Shown: in pieces, positions 40,706-50,208 of the stretch
Layout: every line of letters begins with the position of its first letter
Position numbering within the stretch: position 1 is the stretch's first letter
NCBI RefSeq assembly: GCF_002257645.1
Contig: NZ_NQMO01000015.1
Location: 1 to 64,000 of the forward strand
Direction: 5' to 3'
From: Paenibacillus sp. XY044
Lineage (GTDB): Bacteria; Bacillota; Bacilli; Paenibacillales; Paenibacillaceae
DNA: 64,000 nucleotides
Notes under the pieces: model-generated
What the model saw: only the letters and a program-made list of their open reading frames with translations
Told to the model about the DNA's origin: nothing
Database searches by the model: none
Translations under genes and position numbers: made by a program

Positions 40706-42239
40706 GCTGACGGAACTTTCCTATTGGTATGAAGATGTGGAGCAGCCTGCGCTCCGCGGCGTGTCGCTCACGATTCCGGCCGGACAGTTTACGGCGGTGA
40801 TCGGCCCGGGCGGCAGCGGCAAGTCCACTCTGTGCCAGCTGCTGAGCGGATATCTTCCGCGGAGCGGAGGCGGCCGCCGGGAAGGGAAGGTGCGGCTGGA
40901 CGCGCTTGACCCGGCGGAGGCTCCGATCGCTGAGATCGCCAAGGTCGCCGGCATCGTGTTTCAGGATCCCGACGCCCAGCTGGTGAGGGGCGTTGTCGAG
41001 GATGAGGCCGCGTTCGGTCCCGAGAATCTCCGCGTACCGCCGCCGGAGATCGAGTCCCGCGTGGCCGAAGCGCTGGCGGCGGTCCGTCTGACCGCCCGCC
41101 GCCGCTCCCCGGTGCGCGAGCTGTCCGGCGGACAGCGCCAGCGCACCGCCATTGCCGCGGTGCTGTCGCTCGCTCCGCGGATGATCGTCTTCGACGACGC
41201 ATCCGCCAGCCTCGACCCCGCGGCGCAAGCGCAGTTCGTGCAGCTCTGCCGCAGGCTGCACGCCCATGGCCGGACCGTCGTCACGGTGTCCGGCCGCTTC
41301 GACGATGCCGCGCGCGCCGCGGAGCGCGTCATCGTCCTGGACGGCGGCGCAGTCCTGCTGGACGGAGCGCCGCAGGAGCTGCTGCGCACCAGCCGGGATC
41401 GGCTGGCGCAGCTCGGCGTGCTGCCCCCGTGGGAGGGGGCAGCGGAAGCCGGCGGCCTGGTGACGGCGCCGGCACAGAGGGCGCCAGGGGGCGATATCCC
41501 TGGCGGCGACCCGGCTTCCGGACCGCTGCTGGAGGTCCGGAGCCTCAGCTACACTTACCCCGGAGGGCAGGAAGCGCTCCGGGACGTCTCGTTTGCGATG
41601 CATCCAGGAGCGTGGGGGATGCTGACCGGTGAGAACGGGTCGGGCAAAACGACGCTCACCCGGCTCCTGATGGGCCTGCTGCCGGTTCCTTCCCATTCGG
41701 TATACTGGAAGGGCCGGGACGTATCCGGCATGTCGGTTCATCAGCTGGCCCGGGATATCGGATACGTCTTCCAGCAGCCGGAGCATCAATTCGTGGAGCA
41801 TACCGTGTGGGATGAGCTCGTGTACGGGCTGCGGGTTCGAGGCGGCTGGCGCCGGCGGCAAGCTGACCTGACGCCTGAGCAGACCGAAGCGGCCGAGGCA
41901 TGGCTTGCGGCTGCCGGGCTGAGCGGGCGTCGTCAGGACTCCCCTTATCTGCTCAGCAAGGGGGAGAAGAAGCTGCTCAGCGTCATCGGCCAGCTGATCC
42001 AGCCGAAAGCGCTCTACATTCTCGATGAGCCCACCTCGGGCATCGATTACCGTGCGGCGCGGCGGCTGCTGAAGCTGTGCCGGGGAGCCGCCGCTGCGGG
42101 AGCTGCCCTGCTCATGATTACCCACGACCCCCGCCTGGTGGAAGAGGATGCTTCCTTCGTGCTCCGGCTCGATCAGGGAATCGTAGAGGATTACCGGCAG
42201 CTCAGCCGGAATCAAGAAAAAATAAGCGTTAGATCATAA
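40686..42239 (+). CDS. Tandem-domain ECF ATPase (YkoD-like)
   Basis: 517 residues with two ABC ATPase domains joined by a Gly/Pro-rich linker. Domain 1: Walker A GPGGSGKST, signature LSGGQRQR, Walker B IVFDDAS. Domain 2: Walker A GENGSGKT, signature YLLSKGEKK, Walker B LYILDEPTSG and switch MITHD. Domain 1 lacks the catalytic Glu (Asp instead) and the switch His (TVSGRFD). The ATP sites are thus unequal: Walker motifs of domain 2 meet the canonical signature of domain 1. ATG 40686 lies inside the YkoE gene and follows AGAAAGG; the longer frame upstream is not credible because it overlaps the YkoE coding region entirely. Confidence 0.9.
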   Translation: MQGTSIELTELSYWYEDVEQPALRGVSLTIPAGQFTAVIGPGGSGKSTLCQLLSGYLPRSGGGRREGKVRLDALDPAEAPIAEIAKVAGIVFQDPDAQLVRGVVEDEAAFGPENLRVPPPEIESRVAEALAAVRLTARRRSPVRELSGGQRQRTAIAAVLSLAPRMIVFDDASASLDPAAQAQFVQLCRRLHAHGRTVVTVSGRFDDAARAAERVIVLDGGAVLLDGAPQELLRTSRDRLAQLGVLPPWEGAAEAGGLVTAPAQRAPGGDIPGGDPASGPLLEVRSLSYTYPGGQEALRDVSFAMHPGAWGMLTGENGSGKTTLTRLLMGLLPVPSHSVYWKGRDVSGMSVHQLARDIGYVFQQPEHQFVEHTVWDELVYGLRVRGGWRRRQADLTPEQTEAAEAWLAAAGLSGRRQDSPYLLSKGEKKLLSVIGQLIQPKALYILDEPTSGIDYRAARRLLKLCRGAAAAGAALLMITHDPRLVEEDASFVLRLDQGIVEDYRQLSRNQEKISVRS

Positions 42240-42271
42240 TAAACCTTATGAATCCGCCCAGTCTGAAAAGC

Positions 42272-42296
42272 GGTCTCTTGCCAGAGGCCATTTTTC
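42272..42296 (+). terminator. Terminator of the YkoE operon
   Basis: GGTCTC (42272-42277) and GAGGCC (42284-42289) with one G-T pair, followed by ATTTTT. Short but well placed. Confidence 0.55.
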
Positions 42297-42363
42297 ATGT
42301 ACTGGGTGGATACGTTTCGTTATAAGGAAACTTTGTCAAAGTGGGAGAAAGGATACAATCATC

Positions 42364-43905
42364 GTGAATCGATCTGAACATTTGCCGGGGAAGCAGAGCC
42401 GGAACTGGATTCTGGCCGGAATCCTGGTATCCACATTCCTGTCGGCCATTGAAGGCACGGTAACGGGTCCGGCCGGTCCGGCCATCATCAGCAGCTTTGG
42501 CGGCATGAAGCTCCTCAGCTGGATTTTTACCGCCTACCTGCTGACCATGGCCGTATCCACCCCGATATTCGGAAAAATCAGCGACCTGTACGGCCGCAAA
42601 CCGGTATTTCAAATCGGATCGCTGCTGTTTGTCCTGGGATCGCTGCTGTGCGGCTTCTCGCAAAGCATGGGACAGCTGATCGCGTTCCGGGCGATTCAGG
42701 GCGTCGGGGCCGGGGCGGTCATTCCAGTCACCTTTACGATTATCGGAGACGTGTACCGGATTGAAGAACGCGCCAAAATCCAGGGACTCATCAGCTCGGT
42801 CTGGGGCATTGCCTCCCTGATCGGGCCGTTAATCGGCGGATACTTTGTTGACTATTTGAATTGGCGCTGGATTTTCGGCTTTAACGTGCCGTTCGGGCTG
42901 CTGTCCATGTGGGTGATCGCCCGCCATTTCCACGAACAGCGGCAGGAGCGTACCGAAACGCATGTCGATTTTGCAGGTGCCGGAACGTTTACGGTGGGGA
43001 TGACGGCGCTGCTGTTTGCGCTGGCGACCGGCGGGCAGTTTTTCGCGTGGTCTTCAGTGTGGATCGTGCTCTGCATCGCTCTTGCCTTGATTTTCCTGGC
43101 ATCCTTTATCGTGGTGGAGGCCCGGGCGAAGGAGCCGATGCTGCCGCTGAAGCTGTTCAAGATCCGTGACATTTCGGTGTCAACCGTCGCCGCCATGCTC
43201 ACGAGTGCGCTGCTGATCGGCCTCACGACGTATACGCCGCTCTGGATTCAAGGGGTCATGGGGAAAAATGCCACGATGTCCGGGCTGACGATGGCGCCGA
43301 TGTCGATCGGCTGGCTGTTCGGTTCCGTAGCCGGAAGCCGGCTCATTCTGACCGCCGGTTCGCGGAAAACGACGCTGATCGGCCTGGCCGGCATCGTGGT
43401 CGGGGCTCTTGGCTTGGCCTGGATCGGCGAAGGGACGCCGCATTATGTGATATTGATTTTTACCTTTATTTATGGCCTTGGATTTGGATATTCCAACACG
43501 GTGTTCACGATTATTGCACAGTCTTCGGTCGGTTACTCGCTTCGCGGCGCGTCGACGGCGCTGAATACCTTTATCCGGTCGCTGGGCCAGACGGTCGGCG
43601 TTGCCGTCTTCGGGTCGCTGATCAACTTGACGCTGGCCGGGCGGCTCGCCGATACTCCCGGACTGGAGCGGGTCAGCCAAGAAGAGGTCAACCAGCTGTT
43701 GACTCCGGAAGGAAGCGCATCGCTTCCGAAGGAGTTGTGGAACGAGCTGAGGCATATTCTTGAGGGGAGCTTGCATTCCCTGTATGTCGTGATGGCTGTC
43801 ATCGCCGTAGTGAGCCTCTTGATCGTGCTCGGACTTCGAAATACAGTTCCATCGGCTGATCCGGAGGAAGAGGGGGAAGGGGCTCGGGAAGGCGCGAATG
43901 GATAA
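42364..43905 (+). CDS. MFS exporter, DHA2 (EmrB/QacA) family
   Basis: Second 14-helix drug exporter of the window, 513 residues. Family motifs: LSAIEGTVTGPAGPAI in helix 1, GKISDLYGRKPVF in loop 2-3, and GPLIGGYFVDYLNWRWIF. GTG at 42364 follows AGAAAGGA. No regulator gene is adjacent, unlike the first DHA2 exporter at 9600. It is followed by a strong terminator. Substrate unknown. Confidence 0.92.
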   Translation: MNRSEHLPGKQSRNWILAGILVSTFLSAIEGTVTGPAGPAIISSFGGMKLLSWIFTAYLLTMAVSTPIFGKISDLYGRKPVFQIGSLLFVLGSLLCGFSQSMGQLIAFRAIQGVGAGAVIPVTFTIIGDVYRIEERAKIQGLISSVWGIASLIGPLIGGYFVDYLNWRWIFGFNVPFGLLSMWVIARHFHEQRQERTETHVDFAGAGTFTVGMTALLFALATGGQFFAWSSVWIVLCIALALIFLASFIVVEARAKEPMLPLKLFKIRDISVSTVAAMLTSALLIGLTTYTPLWIQGVMGKNATMSGLTMAPMSIGWLFGSVAGSRLILTAGSRKTTLIGLAGIVVGALGLAWIGEGTPHYVILIFTFIYGLGFGYSNTVFTIIAQSSVGYSLRGASTALNTFIRSLGQTVGVAVFGSLINLTLAGRLADTPGLERVSQEEVNQLLTPEGSASLPKELWNELRHILEGSLHSLYVVMAVIAVVSLLIVLGLRNTVPSADPEEEGEGAREGANG

Positions 43906-43926
43906 ACCACATCGTGGTGCTGCTGA

Positions 43927-43967
43927 AGCAAGGATTCTCGGATGTCCGGAGAATCCTTGCTTTTTGT
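43927..43967 (+). terminator. Terminator after the second DHA2 exporter
   Basis: AGCAAGGATTCTC and GAGAATCCTTGCT, 13-bp perfect stem with TTTTT. Confidence 0.9.
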
Positions 43968-44082
43968 TCGTGAACAAGGTGTCCGGAGGGAAACTCGGGG
44001 CGCGTCAGTTCCGTAATATCGTCATTGTTCCAGCCGTCCTTTTCTAGTAAGATAGGGGAAAATCTTGTGGGGGGATGCGGCA

Positions 44083-45096
44083 GTGATTCAATATCCGGAA
44101 ATGAAGAAAGGGGCTGTCATCGGTGTGACAGCCCCCTCCTCGGGCGTGGAGCCTAGTTTGCACGACATGTTCCGCATGGCTATCCGCCGGATGGAGGAGA
44201 AGGGTTACCGCATCCGTGTCGGCGAAACGGTCTGGACGCAGCACAAGGCCAAGTCCGCCCCAGCCAAGGTCCGTGCCGGGGAACTGAATGAGATGCTCGC
44301 GGATCCCCAAATCGCTGCGATTATTCCTCCGTGGGGCGGCGAGCTGCTCATCGAAATTTTGGATCAGGTGGACTTTGACCGCATGCCGCAGAAATGGATT
44401 CTCGGCTATTCGGACCTCAGCGTTCTCCTCCTGGCCATCACCTTGAAGACGGGAATTGCAACCGCTCACGGGCTCAATTTCGTCGACCTGCGAGGGACGT
44501 ATTCGGATGACACCTCGGCCATGTGGGAGACCGTGCTGACGGCCAAGACGGGTGACCGGATTCCGCAGCAGGCATCAGCCAAATACCAGAAGGAATGGCG
44601 GCACGACGATCCGAGTCCTTGCGTATTCCATCTGACGGAGCCAACGGTTTGGAAGACGGTTTCGGGTGAACCGGTGTCGATACAGGGGCGGCTGCTCGGG
44701 GGATGCGTTGACGTCATCCGCCATTTGATTGGTACGCCTTACGGGGATGTGCGGAAATTCCGGGAGCGCCATATTCCGGGCGAACCCCTTCTCTGGTATT
44801 TGGAGAACTGCGAGCTGAACACAACCGATCTGCGCAGGTCTCTTGTTCAGATGAGGTATGCCGGCTGGTTCGAAGGCTGCTCCGGGCTGATGTTCGGCCG
44901 GAGTGCGGCAAACCGTCCGATGGAAGGATACACGGTGGAGGATGTGTACCTGGAGTTGTCGGAAGAACTCGGCATACCGGTCATTTACGATATCGACTGC
45001 GGTCACGTGCCGCCGCAAATGACGCTGGTGAACGGGGCTTATGCTGAAGTGAAGGCGGAGGGCGGCGGAGGAACGCTGGTCCAGTATTTTAAATAA
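44083..45096 (+). CDS. S66 family LD-carboxypeptidase (MccF/LdcA-like)
   Basis: 337 residues. The Ser-Glu-His triad of family S66 is visible: nucleophile in LGYSDLSVLL, Glu in WYLENCEL and His in DCGHVPPQM. The N-terminus carries the family start GAVIGVTAPSSG. These enzymes cut L,D-peptide bonds in murein recycling, or the microcin C peptidyl-nucleotide amide bond in MccF types; the sequence does not separate the two. GTG at 44083 sits 7 bases after GGGGGGA; the TTG at 44065 is less likely. Monocistronic. Confidence 0.88.
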   Translation: MIQYPEMKKGAVIGVTAPSSGVEPSLHDMFRMAIRRMEEKGYRIRVGETVWTQHKAKSAPAKVRAGELNEMLADPQIAAIIPPWGGELLIEILDQVDFDRMPQKWILGYSDLSVLLLAITLKTGIATAHGLNFVDLRGTYSDDTSAMWETVLTAKTGDRIPQQASAKYQKEWRHDDPSPCVFHLTEPTVWKTVSGEPVSIQGRLLGGCVDVIRHLIGTPYGDVRKFRERHIPGEPLLWYLENCELNTTDLRRSLVQMRYAGWFEGCSGLMFGRSAANRPMEGYTVEDVYLELSEELGIPVIYDIDCGHVPPQMTLVNGAYAEVKAEGGGGTLVQYFK

Positions 45097-45330
45097 TCTG
45101 CAACGGACGTAGGTATATCTCAGCCCCGGGACGTATGGATTATCCGATGAACTTTTCATATAGTTAAATTATGATATGGGATGGGGACGCGGAGCGGGCC
45201 CGATCCCATGCGGTATTTTGGGGAGGCCGACGGCTTCATGTAACGGCGAGGGACGGGGTCCGGCTCGCTCAATCTTTAAATATACATAAGCTCTATGGAT
45301 GAAACGGATTATTTTTGCGGGAGGTGGATT

Positions 45331-46041
45331 ATGGAGCCTTTGCTGCCTGTACTCGATGTACGTATCGAGGAAGCGGGATATGAAGAAGGACAGCCGCGCA
45401 TTTGGGACGTTTCTTTTCAAGTGGCGCCTGGCGAGCTTCTGGGCGTCATTGGTCCGAACGGTGCCGGAAAAAGCACGACGCTGAAGACGCTGCTCGGCCT
45501 GCTGAAGTACGCCAAGGCGTCCGCAACGATCGGAGGGGAGAGCGGGCGGTATGCCTATATCCCCGAGCAGCCGGTGTTTTACGACGATTTGACGCTCTGG
45601 GAGCATCTCGATTTGGCTGCGGCCGCTTATGAGTTGGAATATGAAGCTTTCGTACGCCATGCGGAGGAGCTGCTGGCCCAGTTCGGGATGAGCGGGGTGA
45701 AGCATCAGCAGCCGGCTGGTTTCTCCAAAGGGATGAAGCAGAAAATGATGCTGATGCTCGGGTTTCTGGCGAAACCCGATATTTATATCGTGGACGAGCC
45801 CTTCATCGGCCTGGATCCGCGGGCGACCAAGGACTTCCTGCGTCTCCTGGAGGAGGAGCGGGGGAGGGGCGCCGGCGTGCTGATGTCCACCCACGTGCTG
45901 GATACGGCCGAGCGGATCTGCGATGCTTTCGTCATGATCTCTGGCGGGCGGATGGTGGCCAAGGGGAACCTGACGGACATCCGGAGGACGGCCGGCCTGC
46001 CGGACGCCTCGTTGTTCGACTGCTTTGATGCCTTGACCTGA
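45331..46041 (+). CDS. ecsA: ABC transporter ATP-binding protein EcsA-like
   Basis: 236 residues, one ABC ATPase domain: Walker A GPNGAGKST, signature FSKGMKQK, Walker B IYIVDEPFIGLDP, switch STHVL. The second gene encodes an EcsB-type membrane protein, giving the two-gene Ecs transporter known in Bacillus for effects on secretion, protease production and intramembrane proteolysis of signalling peptides. ATG at 45331 is preceded by GGGAGGTGG; an in-frame ATG at 45295 has no such site. Start of a two-gene operon. Confidence 0.9.
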   Translation: MEPLLPVLDVRIEEAGYEEGQPRIWDVSFQVAPGELLGVIGPNGAGKSTTLKTLLGLLKYAKASATIGGESGRYAYIPEQPVFYDDLTLWEHLDLAAAAYELEYEAFVRHAEELLAQFGMSGVKHQQPAGFSKGMKQKMMLMLGFLAKPDIYIVDEPFIGLDPRATKDFLRLLEEERGRGAGVLMSTHVLDTAERICDAFVMISGGRMVAKGNLTDIRRTAGLPDASLFDCFDALT

Positions 46042-46057
46042 TGGAGAGGAGATGAAT

Positions 46058-47323
46058 ATGGCGGATTCACGGAATACCGGTTATGCCTATCCTACCCCCG
46101 GGCGGTTGTTTTGGCACCGGCTCCGGACTCATTGGAAGGAAATGATTGCCGTCATCCGGTCGGTGGCGGACTGGACGGTGCTTTTGTATATGCTGATTCC
46201 GGGCGCGCTGCTTGGGGGACGGCTGTATTACGGCTTATGGAAGGAGCCGCTCCCGCAGTGGAGCAGCCATTTGATATTCGGCGCCATTCCTGTATTTCTG
46301 TTATTGTGGCTGTCGGCCGGCAAAATGTTTCTCATGATCCGTGAGGCGGACGTGCTCTTCATTCATCAGCGCGCAAGATGGCTGCGCGGACTGATGCTGA
46401 GGGGAGGCATCTACAGCATGATCGCTACGGCTTTGAAGGCGGGAGCGGGCTTTCTGCTGGTGCTTCCCTTTATGGTCCGCAGGTACGGGATCAGCCTGGA
46501 CGCCGCCGGGTACTGGTTTCTCTTCACGGTGACGGCCGGCGGCCTGATGCTCTGGCTGAAGCATTTCGCGCGAATCCGGGCACACGGTTGGCGGAGATGG
46601 CTGCTGTACCTGCCCATGGCAGGGCTTCCGGCCGCGGCCTATGTCGTGCTGTCGGTATGGTGGATAGATGCGCCGTCTTTGCTGGCTGCCGCCTCCGTCC
46701 TGCTGGTGGTGATCAATGTGCTGTGTCTCCTGGTGCGGATGAGGATTCGCGGAACGTTTATGAACGATATCCAGGAAGAGCTGGTTCAGCGGACCAAGCT
46801 GACCGGACTCGTGCTGAGCAGCACCATGGACAAGCCGCGGAAAATTCGCAGCACCCCATGGATCTTCCGCCGGTCCCAGCGCCTATTTCGATCAAAAACG
46901 CCGGTCCATCGTCTGGCCGGGGCATGCGTTAAGGCGTATGTGCGCCAGACGAAGCAGCTTAAAGGATATGCGCAGGTGCTGTCGCTCAGCGCGGCCATTC
47001 TGCTGACGCTGCCCCCTGGGGTGAAGATTCTGGTCTACGCCGCACTTCATCTGCTGCTGGCTTACTGGCTGTACTTGAACGCAGCGGCCTTTATGAAAGA
47101 AGGCTTTGTTGCTATGCTCCCCTGGGCGGACGAAGTGAAGCTGAGCGCCATGAAGAAGGCCGTTCGGATGCTGCTCGCGCCTTATGCGCTCGTGACGGCA
47201 GGGCTGCTGCTGTTCACGCTGCTGCCGGTCTGGACGGCGGCGGTCGCGCTGATCCCGCTTGCTCTTGCCGTTTCGTGGGTCACGGTCACCCTGCTTCAGT
47301 GGATGATGCTGCGAAAAATATAA
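46058..47323 (+). CDS. ecsB: ABC transporter permease EcsB-like
   Basis: Integral membrane partner of EcsA, 421 residues with about eight to ten helices, starting with a cytoplasmic segment (PGRLFWHRLRTHWKEM) that is typical of EcsB. ATG 46058 is 7 bases after GGAGAGGAG; the ATG at 46052 is too close to that site. The gap to ecsA is 16 bases. The gene is followed by nested inverted repeats and a bidirectional terminator. Substrate: unknown in all systems I know of. Confidence 0.88.
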   Translation: MADSRNTGYAYPTPGRLFWHRLRTHWKEMIAVIRSVADWTVLLYMLIPGALLGGRLYYGLWKEPLPQWSSHLIFGAIPVFLLLWLSAGKMFLMIREADVLFIHQRARWLRGLMLRGGIYSMIATALKAGAGFLLVLPFMVRRYGISLDAAGYWFLFTVTAGGLMLWLKHFARIRAHGWRRWLLYLPMAGLPAAAYVVLSVWWIDAPSLLAAASVLLVVINVLCLLVRMRIRGTFMNDIQEELVQRTKLTGLVLSSTMDKPRKIRSTPWIFRRSQRLFRSKTPVHRLAGACVKAYVRQTKQLKGYAQVLSLSAAILLTLPPGVKILVYAALHLLLAYWLYLNAAAFMKEGFVAMLPWADEVKLSAMKKAVRMLLAPYALVTAGLLLFTLLPVWTAAVALIPLALAVSWVTVTLLQWMMLRKI

Positions 47324-47387
47324 GAAGAAATGTATATCGATGTACATCCACAGAAGACAGACCGCGTTTAGCGGAAGTTTTTCTTGC

Positions 47388-47435
47388 GATTATAGAATGG
47401 TTCAGCTCCGCTGAAAATTTATGAATTCTATAATC
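47388..47435. repeat. Nested inverted repeats after ecsB
   Basis: GATTATAGAAT (47388-47398) and ATTCTATAATC (47425-47435) form an outer 11-bp repeat; TTCAGC-TCC-GCTGAA (47401-47415) is nested inside. No T-run. Confidence 0.55.
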
Positions 47436-47442
47436 TAAAAGT

Positions 47443-47476
47443 AAAACGCCGGATCTAGGATCCAGGCGTTTTTTTG
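47443..47476. terminator. Bidirectional terminator between ecsB and nitronate monooxygenase
   Basis: AAAACGCC and GGCGTTTTTTT with GGATC/GATCC in the loop. Confidence 0.85.
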
Positions 47477-47494
47477 TTTGCCGTCACGATTTGA

Positions 47495-48571
47495 TTATTC
47501 CAATATTTCGAGCGCCTGCCGGACTGTCTCCTCCATGATGTCTGCGGCGCTCTGGCCCGGTTTCAGCATTCTTGTCGCTTGTCCGGCCCACAGCGACATA
47601 TAGCCGGCTTGATTCTGCCGGGCGGCCGCGCTCCGGATATCCCGGGTCGCCGTGTTCTGCGTCGGGAACGGGAGCGGCTCCACGCCGGTCTGGTCCCACT
47701 TCCGGACGAAGGCGTTGGCGATGCCCCGGGCCGGCCGGCCCGAGAAGGCCTTGGTCAGCACCGTGCTTTCTTCGGTGCTGGCAAGCAGCGCCGCCTGATA
47801 GGCGGGATGCGCACCGGATTCGGTCGCCGTCAGGAAGCGGGTGCCCATTTGGACCGCCTGCGCTCCCAGAACCATGGCGGCGACCATGCCGCGTCCGTCC
47901 ATGATGCCGCCGGCGGCGATGACCGGGATGGACACCCGGTCGGCGATCTGCGGCACGAGGGCGAAGGTTCCGATGTTCGCCCCCATAGGTCGATCATCGG
48001 TGTTGAATGTGCCACGGTGGCCGCCGGCCTCGCTTCCCTGGGCCACGACCGCATCGCAGCCGGCACGCTCGGCTTCCTGCGCCTCCTGCAAGGTGGTCGC
48101 CATGGCGACCACCTTCATGCCGGCCGACTTGGCCAGCTCCATATACCGCGGGGACAGCACGCCAAAGGCGGTGCTGATGACGGGAACGCCGGCTTCGAGC
48201 ACTTCGGCGAACTGCCGCTCAAAGTGATCCGGCGTTTGAACCGCCTGGGGAGAGGCTGGCGGCAATCCCAGCTCGTCCCGAATGGAGTCGAGCGTGCGCT
48301 GGACCTCGGCGGTCCGGCGATTGTCGTCCTCCATCGAGGCGGTGAACAGATTGACCGCAAACGGGGCGCTTGTCCGCCCGCGGATGTCTGCGATCGCTGC
48401 ACGAATCGCCGCTGGCTCCATATAGGCCGCCCCCAGCGTGCCGAGACCGCCGGCCTTCGATACGGCGGCTACGAGTTCAGGCGTGGTGGGGCCGCCGGCC
48501 ATGCCTGCCTGGAAGACAGGGTAACGAATGCCGAATTGCCGGCAAAGATCATTATCCAGTTTAAGCTTCAT
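47495..48571 (-). CDS. Nitronate monooxygenase (2-nitropropane dioxygenase type)
   Basis: FMN-dependent TIM-barrel oxygenase of 358 residues that oxidises alkyl nitronates such as propionate 3-nitronate. Family signatures: YPVFQAGMAGGPTTPELVAAVS at the N-terminus, DAVVAQGSEAGGHRG, and AAGGIMDGRG with GAQAVQMGTRFL for phosphate binding. Start ATG at 48571 (AGGTGATC site); a longer frame to 48616 is not supported. It lies 25 bases downstream of the flavoprotein gene on the same strand, so they are probably an operon. Confidence 0.92.
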   Translation of the reverse strand: MKLKLDNDLCRQFGIRYPVFQAGMAGGPTTPELVAAVSKAGGLGTLGAAYMEPAAIRAAIADIRGRTSAPFAVNLFTASMEDDNRRTAEVQRTLDSIRDELGLPPASPQAVQTPDHFERQFAEVLEAGVPVISTAFGVLSPRYMELAKSAGMKVVAMATTLQEAQEAERAGCDAVVAQGSEAGGHRGTFNTDDRPMGANIGTFALVPQIADRVSIPVIAAGGIMDGRGMVAAMVLGAQAVQMGTRFLTATESGAHPAYQAALLASTEESTVLTKAFSGRPARGIANAFVRKWDQTGVEPLPFPTQNTATRDIRSAAARQNQAGYMSLWAGQATRMLKPGQSAADIMEETVRQALEILE

Positions 48572-48596
48572 GCCGATCACCTCGCGATTGGATTTC

Positions 48597-49859
48597 TTAA
48601 ATATACTCCGCCGCATGCTTGCCCGCGGTGTAGCCTGTCGAAAAAGCAGCCGTAATGTTGTAGCCGCCGGTATATCCGTGGATGTCGAGCACTTCGCCGC
48701 AGAAAAACAGCCCCGGCATCAGCTTCGATTCCATCGTCTTCGGGTTGATCTCCTTCAGGTTGACGCCTCCGCCGGTGACAAACGCCTCCTCTATCGATTT
48801 GGTGCCGACGGCACGGAAGCGGAACTGCTTCAGGCAAGCGACAAAATCCCCCCACTGCTGCTTGGGCAGATGGTCGTAAGTGGCGTCCCCGTCCAGTTGG
48901 GATTTATCGAACAGCAGCGGAAGCAGCCGCTCCGCAACCTGACCTTTGAGCACATTTCGGATCGCCTTTTTCGGCTCGGTCGCCAGCTTGTCCCTCAGCA
49001 GCTTGTCGAGTGACGAAACGTCCAGGTCCGGGAATAGGTCGATGGCCATTTCGACGTCCGGCGTATGGAACTTATTTTTGACCTGACGCAGAAATTGGCT
49101 GCAGCGCAGGGCGATCGGGCCGGATACGCCAAAATGGGTAAAGATCATATCCCCGCGGTGCCCGATCACTTTTTTACCTTTGGGATTCCATACGGAGAGC
49201 TCCACGTCCCGCAGGGAGAGTCCCTGAAGCTCCTTGGACTGGATCCACTTTTCGTGGGAAACGATGGGGACTTCGGTGGGGTACAGCTCGGTAATCGTAT
49301 GGCCAGCGGCTTCCGCCCAAGGGTAACCGTCGCCGGTGGATCCGGTATGGGGAACGGATTTGCCGCCGGTGGCGACAATAACGGAAGTGGCTCTGTATAT
49401 ATGCCCGGATTTTAAACGCACGCCTGCCGTTCTTCCATCCTCATAGAGCACTTCAGCAATCGGGCTGTCGGTTTTGATCTCCACGCCGAGCTTCTTCACC
49501 TCCTGAATGAGAGCGCCAACGACGCTGGCGGCTTTGTCGGATACCGGAAACATCCGTCCGTTGTCCTCTTCCTTCAAGGCAATGCCGAGTCCTTCGAAAA
49601 AGTTCATAATATCCCGGTTGTTAAAATGCTGGAACGCGCTGTATAAAAAACGGCCGTTGCCCGGAATATGGGCGATCAGCTCATCGGTTTCTTTGGCATT
49701 GGTTACGTTGCAGCGGCCGCCACCGGAAATTCCGAGTTTGCGTCCCAGTTTATTTCCTTTGTCTAAAAGCAGGACAGATGCCCCATGCCGGGCGGCCGAG
49801 ACACATGCCATTAGACCCGCGGATCCGCCCCCGGCAACAATTACGTCATATCGGTTCAC
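48597..49859 (-). CDS. NAD(P)/FAD-dependent oxidoreductase, HI0933/YtfP family
   Basis: Flavoprotein of unknown substrate, 420 residues. The dinucleotide fold is at the start (YDVIVAGGGSAGLMACVSAA), GGGRCNVTNAKE follows near residue 45, and GFFCGEVLDIHGYTGGYNI near the C-terminus is the second FAD contact; this order is diagnostic of the HI0933 family. It is co-oriented with the nitronate monooxygenase gene. Members may also modify tRNA-related substrates, but no function is established for this subgroup. Confidence 0.9.
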   Translation of the reverse strand: MNRYDVIVAGGGSAGLMACVSAARHGASVLLLDKGNKLGRKLGISGGGRCNVTNAKETDELIAHIPGNGRFLYSAFQHFNNRDIMNFFEGLGIALKEEDNGRMFPVSDKAASVVGALIQEVKKLGVEIKTDSPIAEVLYEDGRTAGVRLKSGHIYRATSVIVATGGKSVPHTGSTGDGYPWAEAAGHTITELYPTEVPIVSHEKWIQSKELQGLSLRDVELSVWNPKGKKVIGHRGDMIFTHFGVSGPIALRCSQFLRQVKNKFHTPDVEMAIDLFPDLDVSSLDKLLRDKLATEPKKAIRNVLKGQVAERLLPLLFDKSQLDGDATYDHLPKQQWGDFVACLKQFRFRAVGTKSIEEAFVTGGGVNLKEINPKTMESKLMPGLFFCGEVLDIHGYTGGYNITAAFSTGYTAGKHAAEYI

Positions 49860-50208
49860 TGATTATTCTCCTTTATTTTTGCGACAGTCTGTTTTGCTGT
49901 TTCGTGTGTCCTTTTTTAGGATATATCAGGATATATTGTAATATCGTGTTGGCTGTGCTTTAATCAAAAGGAAATCGTCTTTCGCAAAAAACAGCGGTAA
50001 CATCTTCCTATTCCCTGTAGTCCGTTAAACCTGTAATGAATCGTTCCGGTTTTTGTGCCGATCACCTTGGCTGCCAACAAGCGCAAAGGACCGATCCCAA
50101 AAACTTTAGCTGCCGCTTATACTTCGCTCGAACGGCAAGAAGAACCAGCTGCAATAACTCAGATTCGTGTTGGGAACTACACATACCTGCCCTGGCGGGG
50201 AGGAGGGA
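49860..50208. other. Intergenic region before the histidine kinase gene
   Basis: 349 bases without a credible gene. AGGATATATC and AGGATATATT form a 10-base tandem repeat (49918-49937), on which a Spo0A- or OmpR-type factor could bind; neither consensus is met. No clear sigma-A promoter. Confidence 0.5.

Noticed and set aside
40650..42215. Minus-strand open frame of 521 codons
   Set aside because: Shadow of the tandem ATPase; very high Arg/Gln/Pro content and no motif.
47579..48655. Plus-strand open frame of 358 codons
   Set aside because: Antisense to the nitronate monooxygenase gene and without a ribosome site.
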